NCBI GenBank assembly: GCA_900660155.1 | Contig: CABFPE010000010.1 | Location: 1,518,645 to 1,582,644, forward strand | DNA length: 64,000 bases | From: Hofstenia miamia | Lineage: Eukaryota; Xenacoelomorpha; Acoela; Hofsteniidae | Direction: 5' to 3' | Shown here: piece by piece, positions 1 to 12,277 of the stretch | How the letters are laid out: every line of letters starts with the position of its first letter | Position numbering within the stretch: position 1 is the first letter of the stretch | Translations under genes and position numbers: made by a program | The notes under the pieces: model-generated | The model's input: the letters and a program-made list of their open reading frames with translations, nothing else | What the model was told of the DNA's origin: nothing | Databases searched by the model: none

Positions 1-2011
1 GTAAACTGGACGGAGTGTATCAATATCTTGTGGAAGGAATTCTATTCGCTGTGCCCATCAAGAGCCAGAAGTCCCTCCCCAGTAGATGGTTTGATAAGGA
101 ATATCGAGAAAAGTACTTCCAACTCAAGTAACTGAAAACTTTTTATGAAAGTACTAGAATGGATTCCGCCTTAGAGAGTCTAGTGGTTTGTAAAACAGAA
201 TATAAGAGCCTTGTTAACATGAAAACAGCGATATACCGAATGAAAGAAAAAGCAAAATTGCTTAACATCCCCCAGAATACCTCCTGGGTAATGGATTTCA
301 AACGAAACGGTTCTGTAGAGTTTCCCATTCCCATGCAAAAACTGGAAGATCATTTCTCAGGGTTATTTAATCGAAATGTCACAAAACACTCTTGAACCAT
401 ATATATCAATGACGGACTACCTGGATGGTACCTTCAGCCAAATTGAAGTAATGAACTGTTTGGGAAACTTGAAGAATTACAAAGCCGTGGGGTAAAATAA
501 ACTGGTGAACATGTAAAATGATCTCTGAACTATCTAAGTGCAGTGTGAACCAGGCTGTTTAATCGCATCTTGGAAACTGGAAATTTGCCAAGTCTATGGA
601 AGGAGAGTGTAATTAAGGTATTGTACAAAGGTGCTGGCTCAAGGAAGGACCCAAATAATTATAAAGGTATTGCACTTACGTGTGTGCCATTTAAGGCCTT
701 CACGAAACTGACAGCCAACCGGATTTATGACAGGCTGTTGATACCATCGGAACAATTTGGCTTCAAAAGAGGAGTAGTTAAGCATCATCTCGCAACTCCT
801 CGTACTACATTATATGCATAGTGTTAATCGAGAAAAGCTACTACTCAAACTGGTCGGATTTCATGGTATTCGTGGTTTGATTCTCTGAGTAATCTCCGGC
901 ATTTGCGACTGTAACTACATCAAGATCACAGACGGTTTTCGTCTATCAAAGTCAATAATTTAAGATACTGGAGTTCTACAAGGAGACAGCTTAAGCCCTC
1001 TTCTGTTTAGTAGCTTCATTGCAGATCTGCCAAGACTCTCAGATATGGTAACTGCGACACTGAATGTCTTTTGTATGCTGATGATATATTCATGTGGAGC
1101 CCAAGGCGAAATCATATTCAACAGTCATTAATAGGATTGGACGAATGGTGTGTAACGAACGCTTTGGGGGTCAACTTAAAAAAGGCAAAAGTCGTGAAAT
1201 TCAGAAGAGGTGGCCGGATTTCAATGTTGGGTAAATTGAGTTTCAGAAACGAATTAATCAGTGTAGAAAACAATTATGTATATCTAGGAATTTACCTGAC
1301 CAGTCAGTGGTCATTAACTGAACATCTCAGGCAAAAAATCCTACGTTCATTTCAAATCCAACATCTTGATAAACTTTTGTTAGGTGCGGCCATTCAATTA
1401 TTCAACATTGCCATTTTACCAATAATAGCTTATGGAATGAGACAATATGGACGACTTTGAATAGATATCATCACAGAATGATTGAGCGAGCTAAAGCAAT
1501 CTTTCTGAAAAGGGTTTTTTCTCAATTCATCTTGCTCCAGTATAAAGACCATGCTCATAGCTGACCCAATTACGTGCTCTGAAGATATTCTGCGAACTTT
1601 AAATCTATTACCAACCTCTGAATATACCGCATATATGCAAGATGTAGCGCATAAGAGAGCATGTTGCAGACCAGAATAATTTTTGGCCCCCGCAATGACG
1701 CAATCTCATTAGAAAATGTCTGGATCGTCCATTTGGAATATAATCACCCGCTTTTCAATTCACGAATTTCAGTTCATTGTATGCAGTAATCGTGAGGTCC
1801 ATACTGAAGTAAATGATGAATGCATGTGTCAAATATGCGGACAGGAGATGATGACCACATACCATTTTATATCGTGTCAAATGAAGGCATAATCCCGTAG
1901 CCAGATCTCATGATCCCAGTCCATTTGACTTTAGTTGTCATATTTTCGTGTAGTTTAGTTTATTTTTGTTGCTTGTAAACCTGATCAGGTGAATAAATTA
2001 CCATAGATTAC
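1..2011 (+). mobile_element. Decayed non-LTR retrotransposon (LINE) ORF2, left end outside window
   Basis: Reverse transcriptase relic read across all three frames. Positions 3-395 are one frame broken by a TAA at 129-131 and form the pre-RT linker. Positions 570-821 carry RT fingers (NYKGIALTCVPFK, then EQFGFKRG). Around 969-1040 GVLQGDSLSPLLF is readable, and 1071-1460 holds an intact YADD box followed by the YLGIYL thumb motif. Near 1820-1885 a C-terminal zinc knuckle CQICGQEMMTTYHFISC (CX2CX8HX3C) is visible. Many stops and frameshifts show it is dead. The end near 2011 is a guess, as there is no clear tail. Clade not assigned. Confidence 0.85.
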
Positions 2012-2026
2012 TTCTCTATACTCTCA

Positions 2027-2224
2027 TCAAAGTGAGAACGATTCTTGAATCTTTGTATTGTTAAGCTTAAGTTCCTTCTTCATGTCAGAGAACGTTTCTA
2101 ACAATTTCTCAATATTAGAGGGGCGTCCAATGACATCGTTATAAGGACTAACTTCACACTCACAGCATACCCATAATGTTTTTCTCTTCCCATTTCTTTT
2201 GCATTTGTTAAAATGGCAATGCAA
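2027..2224 (-). pseudogene. Possible retrotransposon ORF1 relic with cysteine cluster
   Basis: Open frame of 65 codons with spaced cysteines (CHFNKC ... WVCCEC) followed by a charged, helix-like stretch (NIEKLLETFSDMKKEL). A PHD-like finger followed by a coiled coil is the usual plan of CR1/L2/Jockey ORF1 proteins, which is the inference here. On the opposite strand at about 2260-2455 another Cys/His-rich stretch (CELCKKCYHEH) can be read; whether the two are related is unclear. No start or partner domain can be fixed. Confidence 0.25.
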
Positions 2225-2579
2225 TTGTGATGTGCATATTTGATTTTACGCAATAAACATGCCATCGCAAACACTCAATGGAGAAGTTGTAGTGATCTGC
2301 GATCATGTAAGCTTTGATTTTGGAGAAACCATTGTGCCAAGTAGTCTACAAACAAGGGAAGCACGGAGAGTGGATCAATGTGAATTGTGCAAGAAGTGCT
2401 ATCATGAACATTCCTTTTATGTATAACAAAATTCCAACTATTTATAACTTTTTCAAAATTTCCCATTTTTTCCTTTTTTGCTCAAAATACTTAGTTTTTG
2501 TGGGACGGATGCATTTGATCGTACGATGCCTCGTTTTCAATTTTGATAGTTTTTTAAGGATTACAGCATTAGAATAATA

Positions 2580-3530
2580 TATATTGAGTAATTGTAATAA
2601 GTCTAAGAGGTTTGTTTATTTCGAATTATAAGTATTTACACATTTTTTACGACTGCAGTCTTTCATCATATGCCTTACCGAGCGGGAAATCTTTAAATGA
2701 TTCATTTAATGCAGAACGAGGGTTTTAGTATAATAAGAAACAGTGAAAATGCAGGAATAAAAAATGAAAAACTTTTGTCAATATTTGATAACGAGCTTGA
2801 GAGTCAGCAAAACCTCCTTTCGACAAAGTTCAATCTAGGTTAGATTTTTACTACCTGAATTCCACAGTTTTTTCACTAATATGCAATAATGTATTATGTG
2901 TTCATTTAATCCTAAAGCTATGTTTTATGGACGTTATAAAGTTATTTTCTATAGAATAATAATAAAGGTAAGAATACATATGAATTTCTATCGATTCCGT
3001 CTGACAAATTTGCGTTATTGACAATATATCTTTCCAAAAACATTCACAAAAATCGATTTTCCATCCGACAACTAAGCAAATAATGAGCAGCGTCAATACA
3101 AAATTGTATGTTGAAAATATGCTGAGAAGTTAATTATAGTTTATATATTGACGCAGAATTAACAGAATATTTGGTAACAATTTGTAATTCAACGTAAATC
3201 GTATTGGGAATTTGTTATGACTGAATGGTACTGACAGCATCCTAGCTTCAATGCAATTCACTAGCATTATCCTTTGCAGACGTAAACTCAAATTCTATAA
3301 ACTAGGGTCAGTGTTGAATCTAGGATTGAAATTCTAGGGTAAAGGTGTCACTTTAGGAGTGCGGCTGAGTCATACATGGAATAAAGTTGAATTGAATTCA
3401 TACATTTCATTAGTTTACATATGTTAATCAACATATCACAAATAAGAGACTTATTTTAGGTATGTTAAAATTGATTCCGTCTATTTATTTATTTTCACCA
3501 TTTATAATTACATGTAATAACAAACGTTTC
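2580..3530. other. AT-rich DNA, no gene seen
   Basis: No open frame with recognisable protein features on either strand. It lies between two retrotransposon relics. Confidence 0.5.
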
Positions 3531-3552
3531 TATTATTATTATTATTATTATT
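3531..3552 (-). repeat. (AAT)n tail of the RLE-LINE copy
   Basis: TTATTATTATT on the plus strand sits exactly at the 3' end of the minus-strand element. The copy at 14284 ends the same way, so this is probably the element's own 3' microsatellite tail. Confidence 0.6.
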
Positions 3553-4801
3553 CTTAATTCTCACAGCTTCATGCTGGTATTCTTTTGGTACTGCTATGTC
3601 CACCACTATTCCCAATCTTTTCTCTTTGTCTACTACTACTATGTCTGGCCTCCGTGCTTCTATCACCTTGCTTGTCTGTATGTTGAAGTCCGCAGTATCG
3701 TAACCTTCTCATTTTCTATGACGCCCTGTGGCTTGTGATAATACCACTTGTCTCCTGCTTCTAACCCATGCTGCCTGCTCAAACTCCAGTGTACCATTCT
3801 TCCAACCTGAACTTATACTCATTCTGTGCCAACTTCTCACACCCTGCTATCAGATGATCGACTGTCTCCTCTTCTTTCTTACATGAGCCTTCACTTACTT
3901 CTACCCCACTGATCGTCCGTAAACCATCCCCATCCACACACTTGCCTCTAGTCATTGTCACTGCTGCACACTTTCCTAATCCAAACTCCAACCCTGAATC
4001 TCAGCTTACCTTCTGCAATGTCTGCACTTGCTTCTGCAACATCATTCTTGAACTAGCATACATCTTCAGGTCGTACATGTACCATGGGTGACTTACTGCT
4101 CTACCATTCATCTCCAGCTTATACCATATGCCTGTCTCTTTTAACAAAAAGTAGTGGTGCTAAGCTGTCTCTCTGGAATATGCCTCGCCTAAACCTCAAC
4201 CTGTGCTCGTCTATCCATGGCATTGCTAAGTTTGTCTTCTTTCTTCTACAATTCTCCACCACTGCCTGGTCTATTAACACTTCTCGTCTTTGTCCTGCAT
4301 CCCTTTTATTCCTTGCTTATTTTTGCTTTATTGATTGCCTCACTACCTTTCTTCTGTATCAGAAGTGTCCTTCCCACTGCCATCCACTCTGGCCACCCAC
4401 TCACCACACACTCCTCCAATGTTACTGCTGGTATCTCATAAACACTTGTGAACTTCTTCAGCCAATACCCATGTACCTCATCTCTGCCTGACGCCTTCCA
4501 GTTCTTCATCTTCTTTAGAGCCTTCTTCAGCCTTCCAGTTGTGATTGCTTCTTCTTCTTGGCTGAATTCCTTCTGAATCTGTTCGCTCTCACTTCCCCAA
4601 ATATTCTCCCAGAACCTTACTGCGTCCTCACCTGCGCTAGCTGTAGCCTTTTCTCCTGCATCTAGTTCTTTGTAGAATCTTCCTGCTTGGGTCTCAAACT
4701 TCATATTGTCTCTTGCCTCCTTTGCCCTTGCCCTATATTTTCTCAGTTTCTCAGCTTCTGCAACTAATCTCTGCTTAAGCTCTTCTCTTGCAGTTGATAA
4801 G
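3541..4801 (-). mobile_element. Internally deleted LINE with zinc knuckle and RLE-type C-terminus
   Basis: On the minus strand 4801-4306 is an open frame from a Lys/Arg-rich helix into the RT start (KKMKNWKASGRDEVHGYWLK, then GRTLLIQKKGSE). It continues in broken frames past a CRTKTR segment and then jumps to the palm motif near 4070-4095, read as WYMYDLKMYA. Related elements have YMDD there, so a catalytic Asp has become Tyr. 3991-3779 has the segment before the zinc knuckle and HLIAGCEKLAQNEYKF. The remaining 3' part (3778-3541) is a frameshifted restriction-like endonuclease region. On the minus strand the element ends in (AAT)n. Same family as 14284-14882 and 8878-9165. Confidence 0.85.
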
Positions 4802-5800
4802 TTGTAGTTGAATATTAATTCTTAAAACCACTTCTTGGAAGTTTATAGTTGATTTATATCAATTTTCTATACAAGGATTCTATATATCTATGTATATGTA
4901 CTTCGTGTAAAACTAACCTACATGTAAATTTATTGGCGAAATTATAAAATTTTATAATATTTCACTAAGCCACATAAAATTAATGGTCTTCATCCACCTT
5001 AAAGTGTTCAATTTTACAGTAATATTCTGTTACTTGCATTCATTGATAAAATTATTGTACTTAGGCAAACTCATTAAAAAATGTCTTTTTTCTAAGAAGA
5101 AAATATCTGAAACTTTTATGAAAATAATCAAGGAATTTCATCTTGAAATACGACAATTGAGTGATTAATCTCCTGACGTAGTAATTTCGAAATTTCATTT
5201 TAATATCAAAAAGAACATTTTTAGTATAATATATAAGAAACTAATATCTAGAAAATAATTATTTCGAAAAAAATACCTTTTAATGATGCACCAAACGCAA
5301 AGTCATTTCTTTGTGATTGTGGCAGTGCAAGATTTTACCAATAGTGTATAAATTTCATGATTACAATCTCCCAAAGCAAGAACGCAATTTCATTTATGCA
5401 AATCATTTATTTAAATGCAACGAAATTTCCTTGTAAATATGTTAACAATTTGCAAATAAATGAGAATTTTGCTGAAATGCAGAAATATATTTTTGAATGA
5501 ATATAAATAATGCTTGTACTAAACTAATTACTAATTTTTTAAGACTCAGATTCAATTTCTCATAAATTATTCCTATATATCATTATTGAATTCAAAAAAT
5601 AAGAAATTATGTTTCAACCTTCATAAAAAGAAATTGATTTACTAGAAAAATAGATTTTTGTAATGTAAGAAGGCAAGTTGTTAACTTACATATCGTTTGA
5701 ATTGAATTAATGTAATGTACTTATTACACAAGGTCATACAAGCAGTGCAGTGCGGTATTTACTTAAATTATTTTCATACAGTTTGATGTGTTGTGAATTA
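4802..5800. other. AT-rich DNA, no gene seen
   Basis: Very A/T-rich, with homopolymer runs and only short open frames of low-complexity composition. No splice-bounded exon or TE end was recognised. Confidence 0.5.
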
Positions 5801-5805
5801 TCGTT

Positions 5806-5982
5806 ATGAGGTTTGCTGCAGGATTTGTCAATGAATTGACAAAACTTGTTGATAAATATACCGGAAACGGGAGCTTTAATTATGACTTTATAGTTGTAAA
5901 CTTAAACTTCTCAGTAATTGTACCAAAAGTGCTTCATTTGGTTTTTGCTGTTACTTCATTGATCCTTGTTATGGCAGTTTAA
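5806..5982 (+). CDS. Small open frame with hydrophobic C-terminus, function unknown
   Basis: ATG to TAA, 58 residues, beginning MRFAAGFVNELTKLVDKYTG and ending in about 18 hydrophobic residues (VLHLVFAVTSLILVMAV) that could span a membrane. The composition is more protein-like than neighbouring random frames, but length alone does not exclude chance, and no family is recognised. No intron, signal or neighbouring exon was identified. Confidence 0.15.
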   Translation: MRFAAGFVNELTKLVDKYTGNGSFNYDFIVVNLNFSVIVPKVLHLVFAVTSLILVMAV

Positions 5983-6040
5983 GTATGCATGTACAATAGC
6001 ATACTTGAAGGTTTTCTTGTTGCTTCAAGCTATGATATTT

Positions 6041-6150
6041 GAATAACAATTAGCTACGGGCATAACGGGCTTAGGGTATGGGCACGGACAGACCTACGGG
6101 CCTATTTTTATAGGTACGGGCTACGGACCTGGCACGGGTCCTAGATTTCT
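6041..6150. repeat. Cluster of GC-rich ACGGGC-like motifs
   Basis: In otherwise A/T-rich DNA, 110 bp contain several degenerate copies of (T)ACGGGC(T/C) and GGCACGG, some inverted. It resembles the GC-rich subterminal repeats at one end of the hAT elements at 12278 and 36811, so it may be one end of another such element. No partner end or target duplication was found. Confidence 0.3.
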
Positions 6151-7027
6151 AAAGCCTACCAACTCAATTCCATATAAATTATGTAATCAAAAGATAGTCT
6201 TAAAATGAAATCCCTTTAAATGATGCATTAATGAATTTCGAATGTTCTACTGTTTGTTAGAATGTAGTTATCGTATGAATCATCAAAATTGCATGGTAGG
6301 CGTAATTGGTTGGTAGCCGGGGTGGCCAGACACGCAATCTTGATTTGAATTGGCCCTGTTCAACGACGTGAAGCATTGGACAATAATCTGTCGTGAGAGC
6401 TTTGCGCCTCTATCGCTTTCATCTACCAATATAGACTAACGAAATGTGGTAAGTCAAATTTGAGACGATGAGAATGCACTCAAGGCCTCTCTCAATTCAG
6501 ATTTGCAACTACAATAGGCACATTGCATAATACAATACATCTCGTTCTAGAGTTTCAAATGGTTGGGTCCTAAATTTCATTATCACCATACATGTACAAA
6601 GTGCATAATTTATCAATTTTAATGAAGCTACATCTACATTGGGAATTTGTCTTTGAACGTTTCAACACACATTCAAATGACCTTTGTCCAAACACGAAGA
6701 CTGAAGTTTTTTAATGAAATATATAATTAAGAATTAATCCTAAATTTATCTTTAGGATAGAATTTTACCCAAACAAAATATTTGAATCTAGTAGTTTGAG
6801 AGGATGGACTAAAGTTTATAGTGCAGTTTTGTAAATGTACTAATATTTGCAATTTTATTTTTTTCTATAAACTATAAGAAACTAGTTGAAAATTGAAGCT
6901 TGAATTAGCTTGCTGATTATTTCTTTGCTGCCAGTAACCAATGAAAACTTTATGCTCTAGTACATGCAAATAAATAAGTATATTTGAATGCGCTTAGTTC
7001 TTAGTACCAAAGATTCGTTGAAAGACA

Positions 7028-7111
7028 TTTAAGTAATTCGATTAAGTTTTCAAAGTTTAAGTAATTCAAATATGTTTACAAGGTTTAAGTAATTCAATTA
7101 GGTTTACAAAG
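7028..7111. repeat. 28-bp tandem repeat, three units
   Basis: Three consecutive 28-bp units start TTTAAGTAATTC and end near TTTACAAAG, at 7028-7055, 7056-7083 and 7084-7111. They differ at a few positions. Confidence 0.8.
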
Positions 7112-8190
7112 TTTTGTTCTGCTTTGGTTGCTCACAGCACAATAAATATTGTCGAATGAATTTGTTCAATAAATTATTGACGTAATTGAAAACACAGTTG
7201 AGGAGATTTGATAAAACGCCGCAATATGGGATTCTGTTCAACACCCTTCTTTGAAAAAAGAATTCGAAGCATGTCTTCATCTATCAGTGCATATGTTGTT
7301 TGTGGCCAGATGAAGTTCACAAATCACAAAGCAACAATGCTCTTTACGTTTGCTGGTGGGGAAATGAAATGTGTATCAGCTGGATACGAAAATCTCCTAC
7401 AAAGTCGAAAAAGCCATGCTACTGTAAACGCTTGTCTAAACACCTGTTAAAGTTTACAACGGAATATACTCCACTGTAATATAAATTTGAATGTACATTT
7501 TTATTTGCACACATTGGCATTGTAGGATAAGATATGCTTTATTAAGAAATGTGTAAACTACTTAGCAATATTAAAATTTCTAATTATATGCAAAATTTAA
7601 ACATCCTCTATATCTTCATCATCAGATTTTGTATGCAGTTATTAATAAATCCCAATATTATAAATTATACCAGTAACGTAAATTTCTTGTTTTCTTCGTT
7701 GCAAATTTAATAAAATATACAAATTTAACTGAAAAACATATGCAACAGCACGTTAGTTTTGTTGAAATGAAATATTACTGAATAGAGTGCGTATATCGAA
7801 AATACTAGAAAATCATTGGTTGTAGTAAACTTCTAGAAAATGTCATTGTAGCTTTTGCAAAAATTTATTTCAAAATGCATTTCTTAGACTTCAACAGAGT
7901 ATGCAAAAAATGATTTAAGTTACACTGGAACGATATATTGTTGAATCAAACCATAGTTATTATAAACATCAATCTCAGTAGACTATGCCTAGGATTACTG
8001 ATGGTGACCATCTGATATTTGTACTTTAATTGACCTTAGACATCAATAATTCCTAAAACTGTACAAATATTTAATAATTTCAAAAGAAAAGAATCAATAA
8101 CAAAAAAACGTAAATAATAGTAATAAGAAAAAAAAATTAGATTTAGAGAAATTGGCATCTTCATGATTGATGGTTTACTGAAAGAGTTGG
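7112..8190. other. No recognisable feature; one unassigned open frame
   Basis: A frame of 80 codons at 7208-7450 (+) is less A/T-rich than its surroundings, but no domain is recognised and parallel frames look equally plausible. The rest is A/T-rich non-coding DNA. Confidence 0.4.
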
Positions 8191-8191
8191 A

Positions 8192-8840
8192 TTAAGAACT
8201 GCCATAACGTGACGTTATGAGGATGACATTACCCTTCTGAAAAATAATTGAAAGTTGCTCAAAAAATTGTCTGATTACAAACTTATGATCAATGTTAGCA
8301 GACCGAGATGCTGCCATGGAACCCAATCTTTGAAGATGTTTGATGGCAAGAGGAGAGCAACCACCAAGAGATTCAGCAGACAAAGGAATGAATTCCTGAA
8401 GCAAGACAAGATGGAGCGTACTTGGCTATTTTACGATCATCTGCAACTTCAAGAGCATGACCAGCAGCAATTATAGTATGAGACAAGGTTGATGATTGCA
8501 AGGCACTGGTGATGGTAACATCAAGAGCTGCAGGACGATCGGCAGACCAACAAGGGAGGAAGATATCTCGAGGACGAGAGCGAGACAAAGTGAGATTTCT
8601 CTTCTCAAGAATAGGAGCTAGGGCAGCTTTAGAAGCTAGATTAAACATGACATCAAGGACACGATCATGGCGATATATTTTATCACAATCACCAGAGCAA
8701 CACATGGCATGATCACCGTAAATGTCCAGAGTCTTGTTGCATTTTTGGCATGCTGTTCATTGCTGAGGAGTAGGATACCTAAACGATAGCAGAGAACTTC
8801 TCAGAACTCTGAAGGCGCTAAATGTCTAAAACATTTCGAG
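8192..8840 (-). pseudogene. C-terminus of a retroelement RT protein, endonuclease-like domain
   Basis: Starting near 8840, the minus strand reads a cysteine knuckle (CQKCNKTLDIYGDHAMCC, 8749-8690), then RHDRVLDVMF, then RPRDIFLPCW and RPAALDVTITSALQ (8580-8500). After a frameshift near 8400 it continues with FIPLSAESLGG. This order (Cys/His knuckle, RPxDI...LP.W, RPAALDVTV, PL..ESLGG) is one I recall from C-termini of invertebrate reverse transcriptase proteins. The spaced acidic residues suggest a PD-(D/E)XK-like nuclease; that part is inference. Only the C-terminal quarter is present. Confidence 0.65.
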
Positions 8841-8877
8841 GTACCTGCTGCATATATGAAAAGCGATCCTTCAGTAG

Positions 8878-9165
8878 TGGGAAAAGATGAAGGATGAAAT
8901 AGGTGAGAGAACTAGGTTGCCAGTTCCAAGAGGAGTTAAGAAAAGCAAGCTAGCAGTAGAGACAGCAAAGGTAAATAAAGTGTTGGAGAGGATAGATGCT
9001 AGGAGTGTCACAGAAGTAAATAGCTTAGTGTATGCAGGCGCATGGGAAGTGCTGAAGAATGTAGGCATGGACATAAAGAAGAAAGGACGACAAGAAGATA
9101 AGGGAGACAGCAAGCCAGCATGGGAGAGAAGAATTGAGAATAAAGTGGCAAAGATTAGGCCAATT
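8878..9165 (+). mobile_element. N-terminal fragment of RLE-LINE ORF
   Basis: Open frame with RLPVPRGVKKSKLAVETAKV, VNSLVYAGAWEVLKNVG and PAWERRIENKVAKIR. This is the region preceding the RT fingers in the element family represented at 3541-4801 (matched by motif order, not by alignment). After about 9165 the frame runs into A/T-rich DNA and the similarity stops. It faces the relic at 8192-8840 with only 40 bp between them. Confidence 0.6.
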
Positions 9166-10760
9166 TCTATCAAAATACCTGCAAGAAAATTTTTGAAAAA
9201 CCTTCTCTTTAACCAAATTTTGGCATTGGTAAAGTGGAATGAGGCATCATTTTTCAAATTTATTCTAAGTTGAAATTTAATTCAAAAGAATATTTTAGCA
9301 AAATTAAAGAACACTTAATTTTATTAAAAAGATATAAGCACTTTCATGAATGCAAATGTACTCTTGGAATTCTTAATAAATATTTCCTGAATTAATTATT
9401 TGTAATTCCTACTTCGATTATACATTTTGTACTTATGTATTTCAACTTCCTATGTCGAGGAAAGTCAATATTCATGAATGACCACGAAAAACAATGTGGC
9501 AAACTGTTAAGATATTTTAACATCAACACAGCTAAGTCCCAAATAATTCACTCGTGGCACCATCCATGCAGGAAACATTCGATTCATAATCGCAATTAAA
9601 CTTAAATTTTGAATAAAAACCAAACTTGAGCCAATGCAATACAAAATTGCTCTATATATTAAGCCAATAAAATCTCAAAATTTATAATTTTTACAAATGC
9701 TAGGCACAGCAAAAAAATCGACGGGGTATTTCGGAGGGGGAGGGATAATTCTCTCCACTCAAGAAATAATTTTGCCCCGAAGCAACACCATTAGGCTAAT
9801 ATAGAATGAAGCACGCAGGACTAATATGAGAGTAGAATCTTTGTTGGAAGTCTTTTAATAGAGCAATAGCATTCGATGCCGAGAAGCAATGCAAACAATT
9901 TTGAGTTTGATTTTAGGATTCGCAACGAGTCTCGATGAATTATAGTGATACTGTGAAAACTCAATAATGTTTCCAATTGTAGTAAGCAGCTCGTGTTCAA
10001 CGCACAGGAACCAAAGCATTTAACTGAAAATATGTATCTAAAACTCAACCCAAAAGTCAATACGGTCAAATTAAATTCAAAATCATGGTGTTTTCAAAAT
10101 TCCTCCTTTTATAAATTATACAAATTTGAAGGATTTATTTTAATTATGCAATCAGCTTTTGTAGTATTTTCATGCTCGACTCTACTTTATCATTAGCTTC
10201 TTGGAAAAATTAGAATCTACAAAATTGTCTATATGCAGGCAAAAACAGTTGTTGAAGAATACATATGTGCTTTTCATGACTACATAAGAGGGCTAATTCG
10301 CGAGACATGTTAGACATCATAATCTGCACAAAAGAAGGTATTTGTTCTGCAACGTTCAATAAATTCAATCTCGCACGACCACAAAAACGTCTGTTGAGTG
10401 AATTTTGTCACCCTTGAAGCAGCTGTTTTGTAAATATAGAATTTTTTTCATTGAAAATACTTTGATTTACCCCTTAATCATTGTAATGTTTAATATAATT
10501 GCCTTTCTCATCCTCTGTTGAATGTTTTTTCTTTCAGTCAAAATGAAATTGTGAATTTATTAATTCAAAAAATGGGGCTGTGTAAACTCAAAATTGAGTA
10601 GGCCTAGTAATTAAAGACCTTGTCAATTCATTCATGGCTGTACATTTTTTCAGGTTTGATTTATTCTATTTTGCAAAACGGATTAACCTTTATGCTAGTA
10701 CACATTCTGTAATTTACAAACATGAGTTTGTTAACGTTTTTAATCAGGAAAATGTCATAT
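9166..10760. other. AT-rich DNA, no gene seen
   Basis: Only short chance frames. A GC-rich patch at about 9719-9790 (CGGGGTATTTCGGAGGGGGA ... TTTTGCCCCGAAG) contains short complementary arms but no clear element end. Confidence 0.45.
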
Positions 10761-10767
10761 TTTTAAA

Positions 10768-10794
10768 TATTATTATTATTACCATTATTTTTAC

Positions 10795-10839
<45 letters not shown>

Positions 10840-10841
10840 CA
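10768..10841. repeat. (TTA)n / (TAA)n microsatellite
   Basis: TATTATTATTATT followed by a long run of AATAAT units with one short interruption. Confidence 0.95.
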
Positions 10842-11224
10842 GAGTCAAAGCAATATATTTGCTAAAATGTTACGAATAAAATAAAATATAGAAGAGTCTA
10901 AAGCTACAAACTAAAAAGCAAAATTTATAATAATAAACATAAATGTTGTGTGACTGTTTGTGCAGGTGTTCAATATTGGATGTATGTTTCGAATGCATGA
11001 AGTGCGTTGCTGTCTCCAAGCGTACATTGTTTTATTGGCAGTGATTTCTGTAGTTTTTTTGCAAACTTTTGTAATTATTTGCTGCTCAAATTTCTTAGTT
11101 TAAATTATTTCACAATTTTATAGATACGTGATTAAAACTATTCGAATTTTTTACCTTAACACAGAGTTTTTTTGTGATCATTTAAATTAACATAGTCTTT
11201 TAGTAAGAGAAGAGATGTTTGACT

Positions 11225-12075
11225 AGACTTGAATTTAAAAAAATGGATATCATGTACAGATGAATTTAGTATAAAATAATGATGCATTCTCATTCGCTTG
11301 TGCAAAACTTAGAGTTTTTATACACCAATTCAATGCGTTTGATAGAAGCATACGATATTTAGAATATAGGTCATTTAAAGGATACGAGCAATATTGAAAA
11401 TGAGACAAGCAAAATGCATGTATCAGTTGTTTATGCCAATTGCTTGATATTACATTCAAAGCGACCCTTAATATTGTATATAAGTGATAAAGGTATAGAA
11501 TGCCTGCAGCCATTTTTTGAATTTTTTTAAGTAGAAATTTTTCAAATTTTAATTCATTATCAATTTTAACTCCTAAATAGCTGACTGATTCAATTTGCTT
11601 TATTGACTCGTTATTTATCTTTAGTTCTATATCATTTATTAGATTTCTTTGTGCCTTCGGTGGGAAAGTACAAATTATAATTTTTCAATATTTGGTTTTT
11701 AGTTAATTGTTTGTAAATTAATTGTTTAATTTTTGTACACCTGTTTGGGGGTTTTTGTAGCATCAAAAGCATTTTTTGCTGTGTTTATTAGGTATGTGTC
11801 ATCGCCATATTGGTAAATGTCGCTGTGTTGAACATGTTTTATTACATCATTTACATAAATTGCAAATAAAATAGGGGCCAAGAATAGCACCCCACGGCCA
11901 GTCATTACATAGCTTGACTTTTTTCTGTTTAGTATTATACGCTGATGTCTGTTCATGTTAAATTAATTGAAGTATCACCAAAAATTTTAATTTATAAGCT
12001 GATCTTGCAAAATATCAAAATTCATGGAATTGAATGCCTTACTTAAATCTCATAATGCGCCAACACTGCAGTTAT
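11225..12075 (-). mobile_element. LINE RT fragment (family C), minus strand
   Basis: Motif A is near 12045 (KAFNSMNFDILQDQL). At 11956-11726 comes APILFAIYVNDV and a YGDD box in place of YADD. The thumb follows across 11680-11514 (VSYLGVKIDNELKFEKF), and 11513-11250 carries on with HKQLIHAFCLSHFQYC. Frames change between pieces, so the copy is dead. The right end (5' of the element) stops before the fingers. The motif order and IDNELK/IDNDLK signature match the copy at 13262-14230. Confidence 0.8.
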
Positions 12076-12277
12076 TGAGATATATTAGACTTTATTTATT
12101 TTGTAAAAGATCGAATTGTGTCTTAAGTGCTATGGCCATTGCGAAATACAAAAAGTTTATGCGATAGGATATTTATTATTATTTTTACTATTATTAATTA
12201 TTTATTATTTAGTAAGTCTTTTGTTTTTACAAAAAATTGAAAAATATGTGTACAAATCCCTTTGATTGTCCCAATAG

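Noticed and set aside
4084-4491. Plus-strand frames of 135 and 74 codons with hydrophobic stretches
   Set aside because: Antisense shadows of the RLE-LINE RT region.
8509-8712. Plus-strand Arg-rich frame
   Set aside because: Shadow of the minus-strand endonuclease-like relic.
8871-9257. Minus-strand 128-codon frame
   Set aside because: Antisense of the plus-strand N-terminal LINE fragment, which has recognisable motifs.
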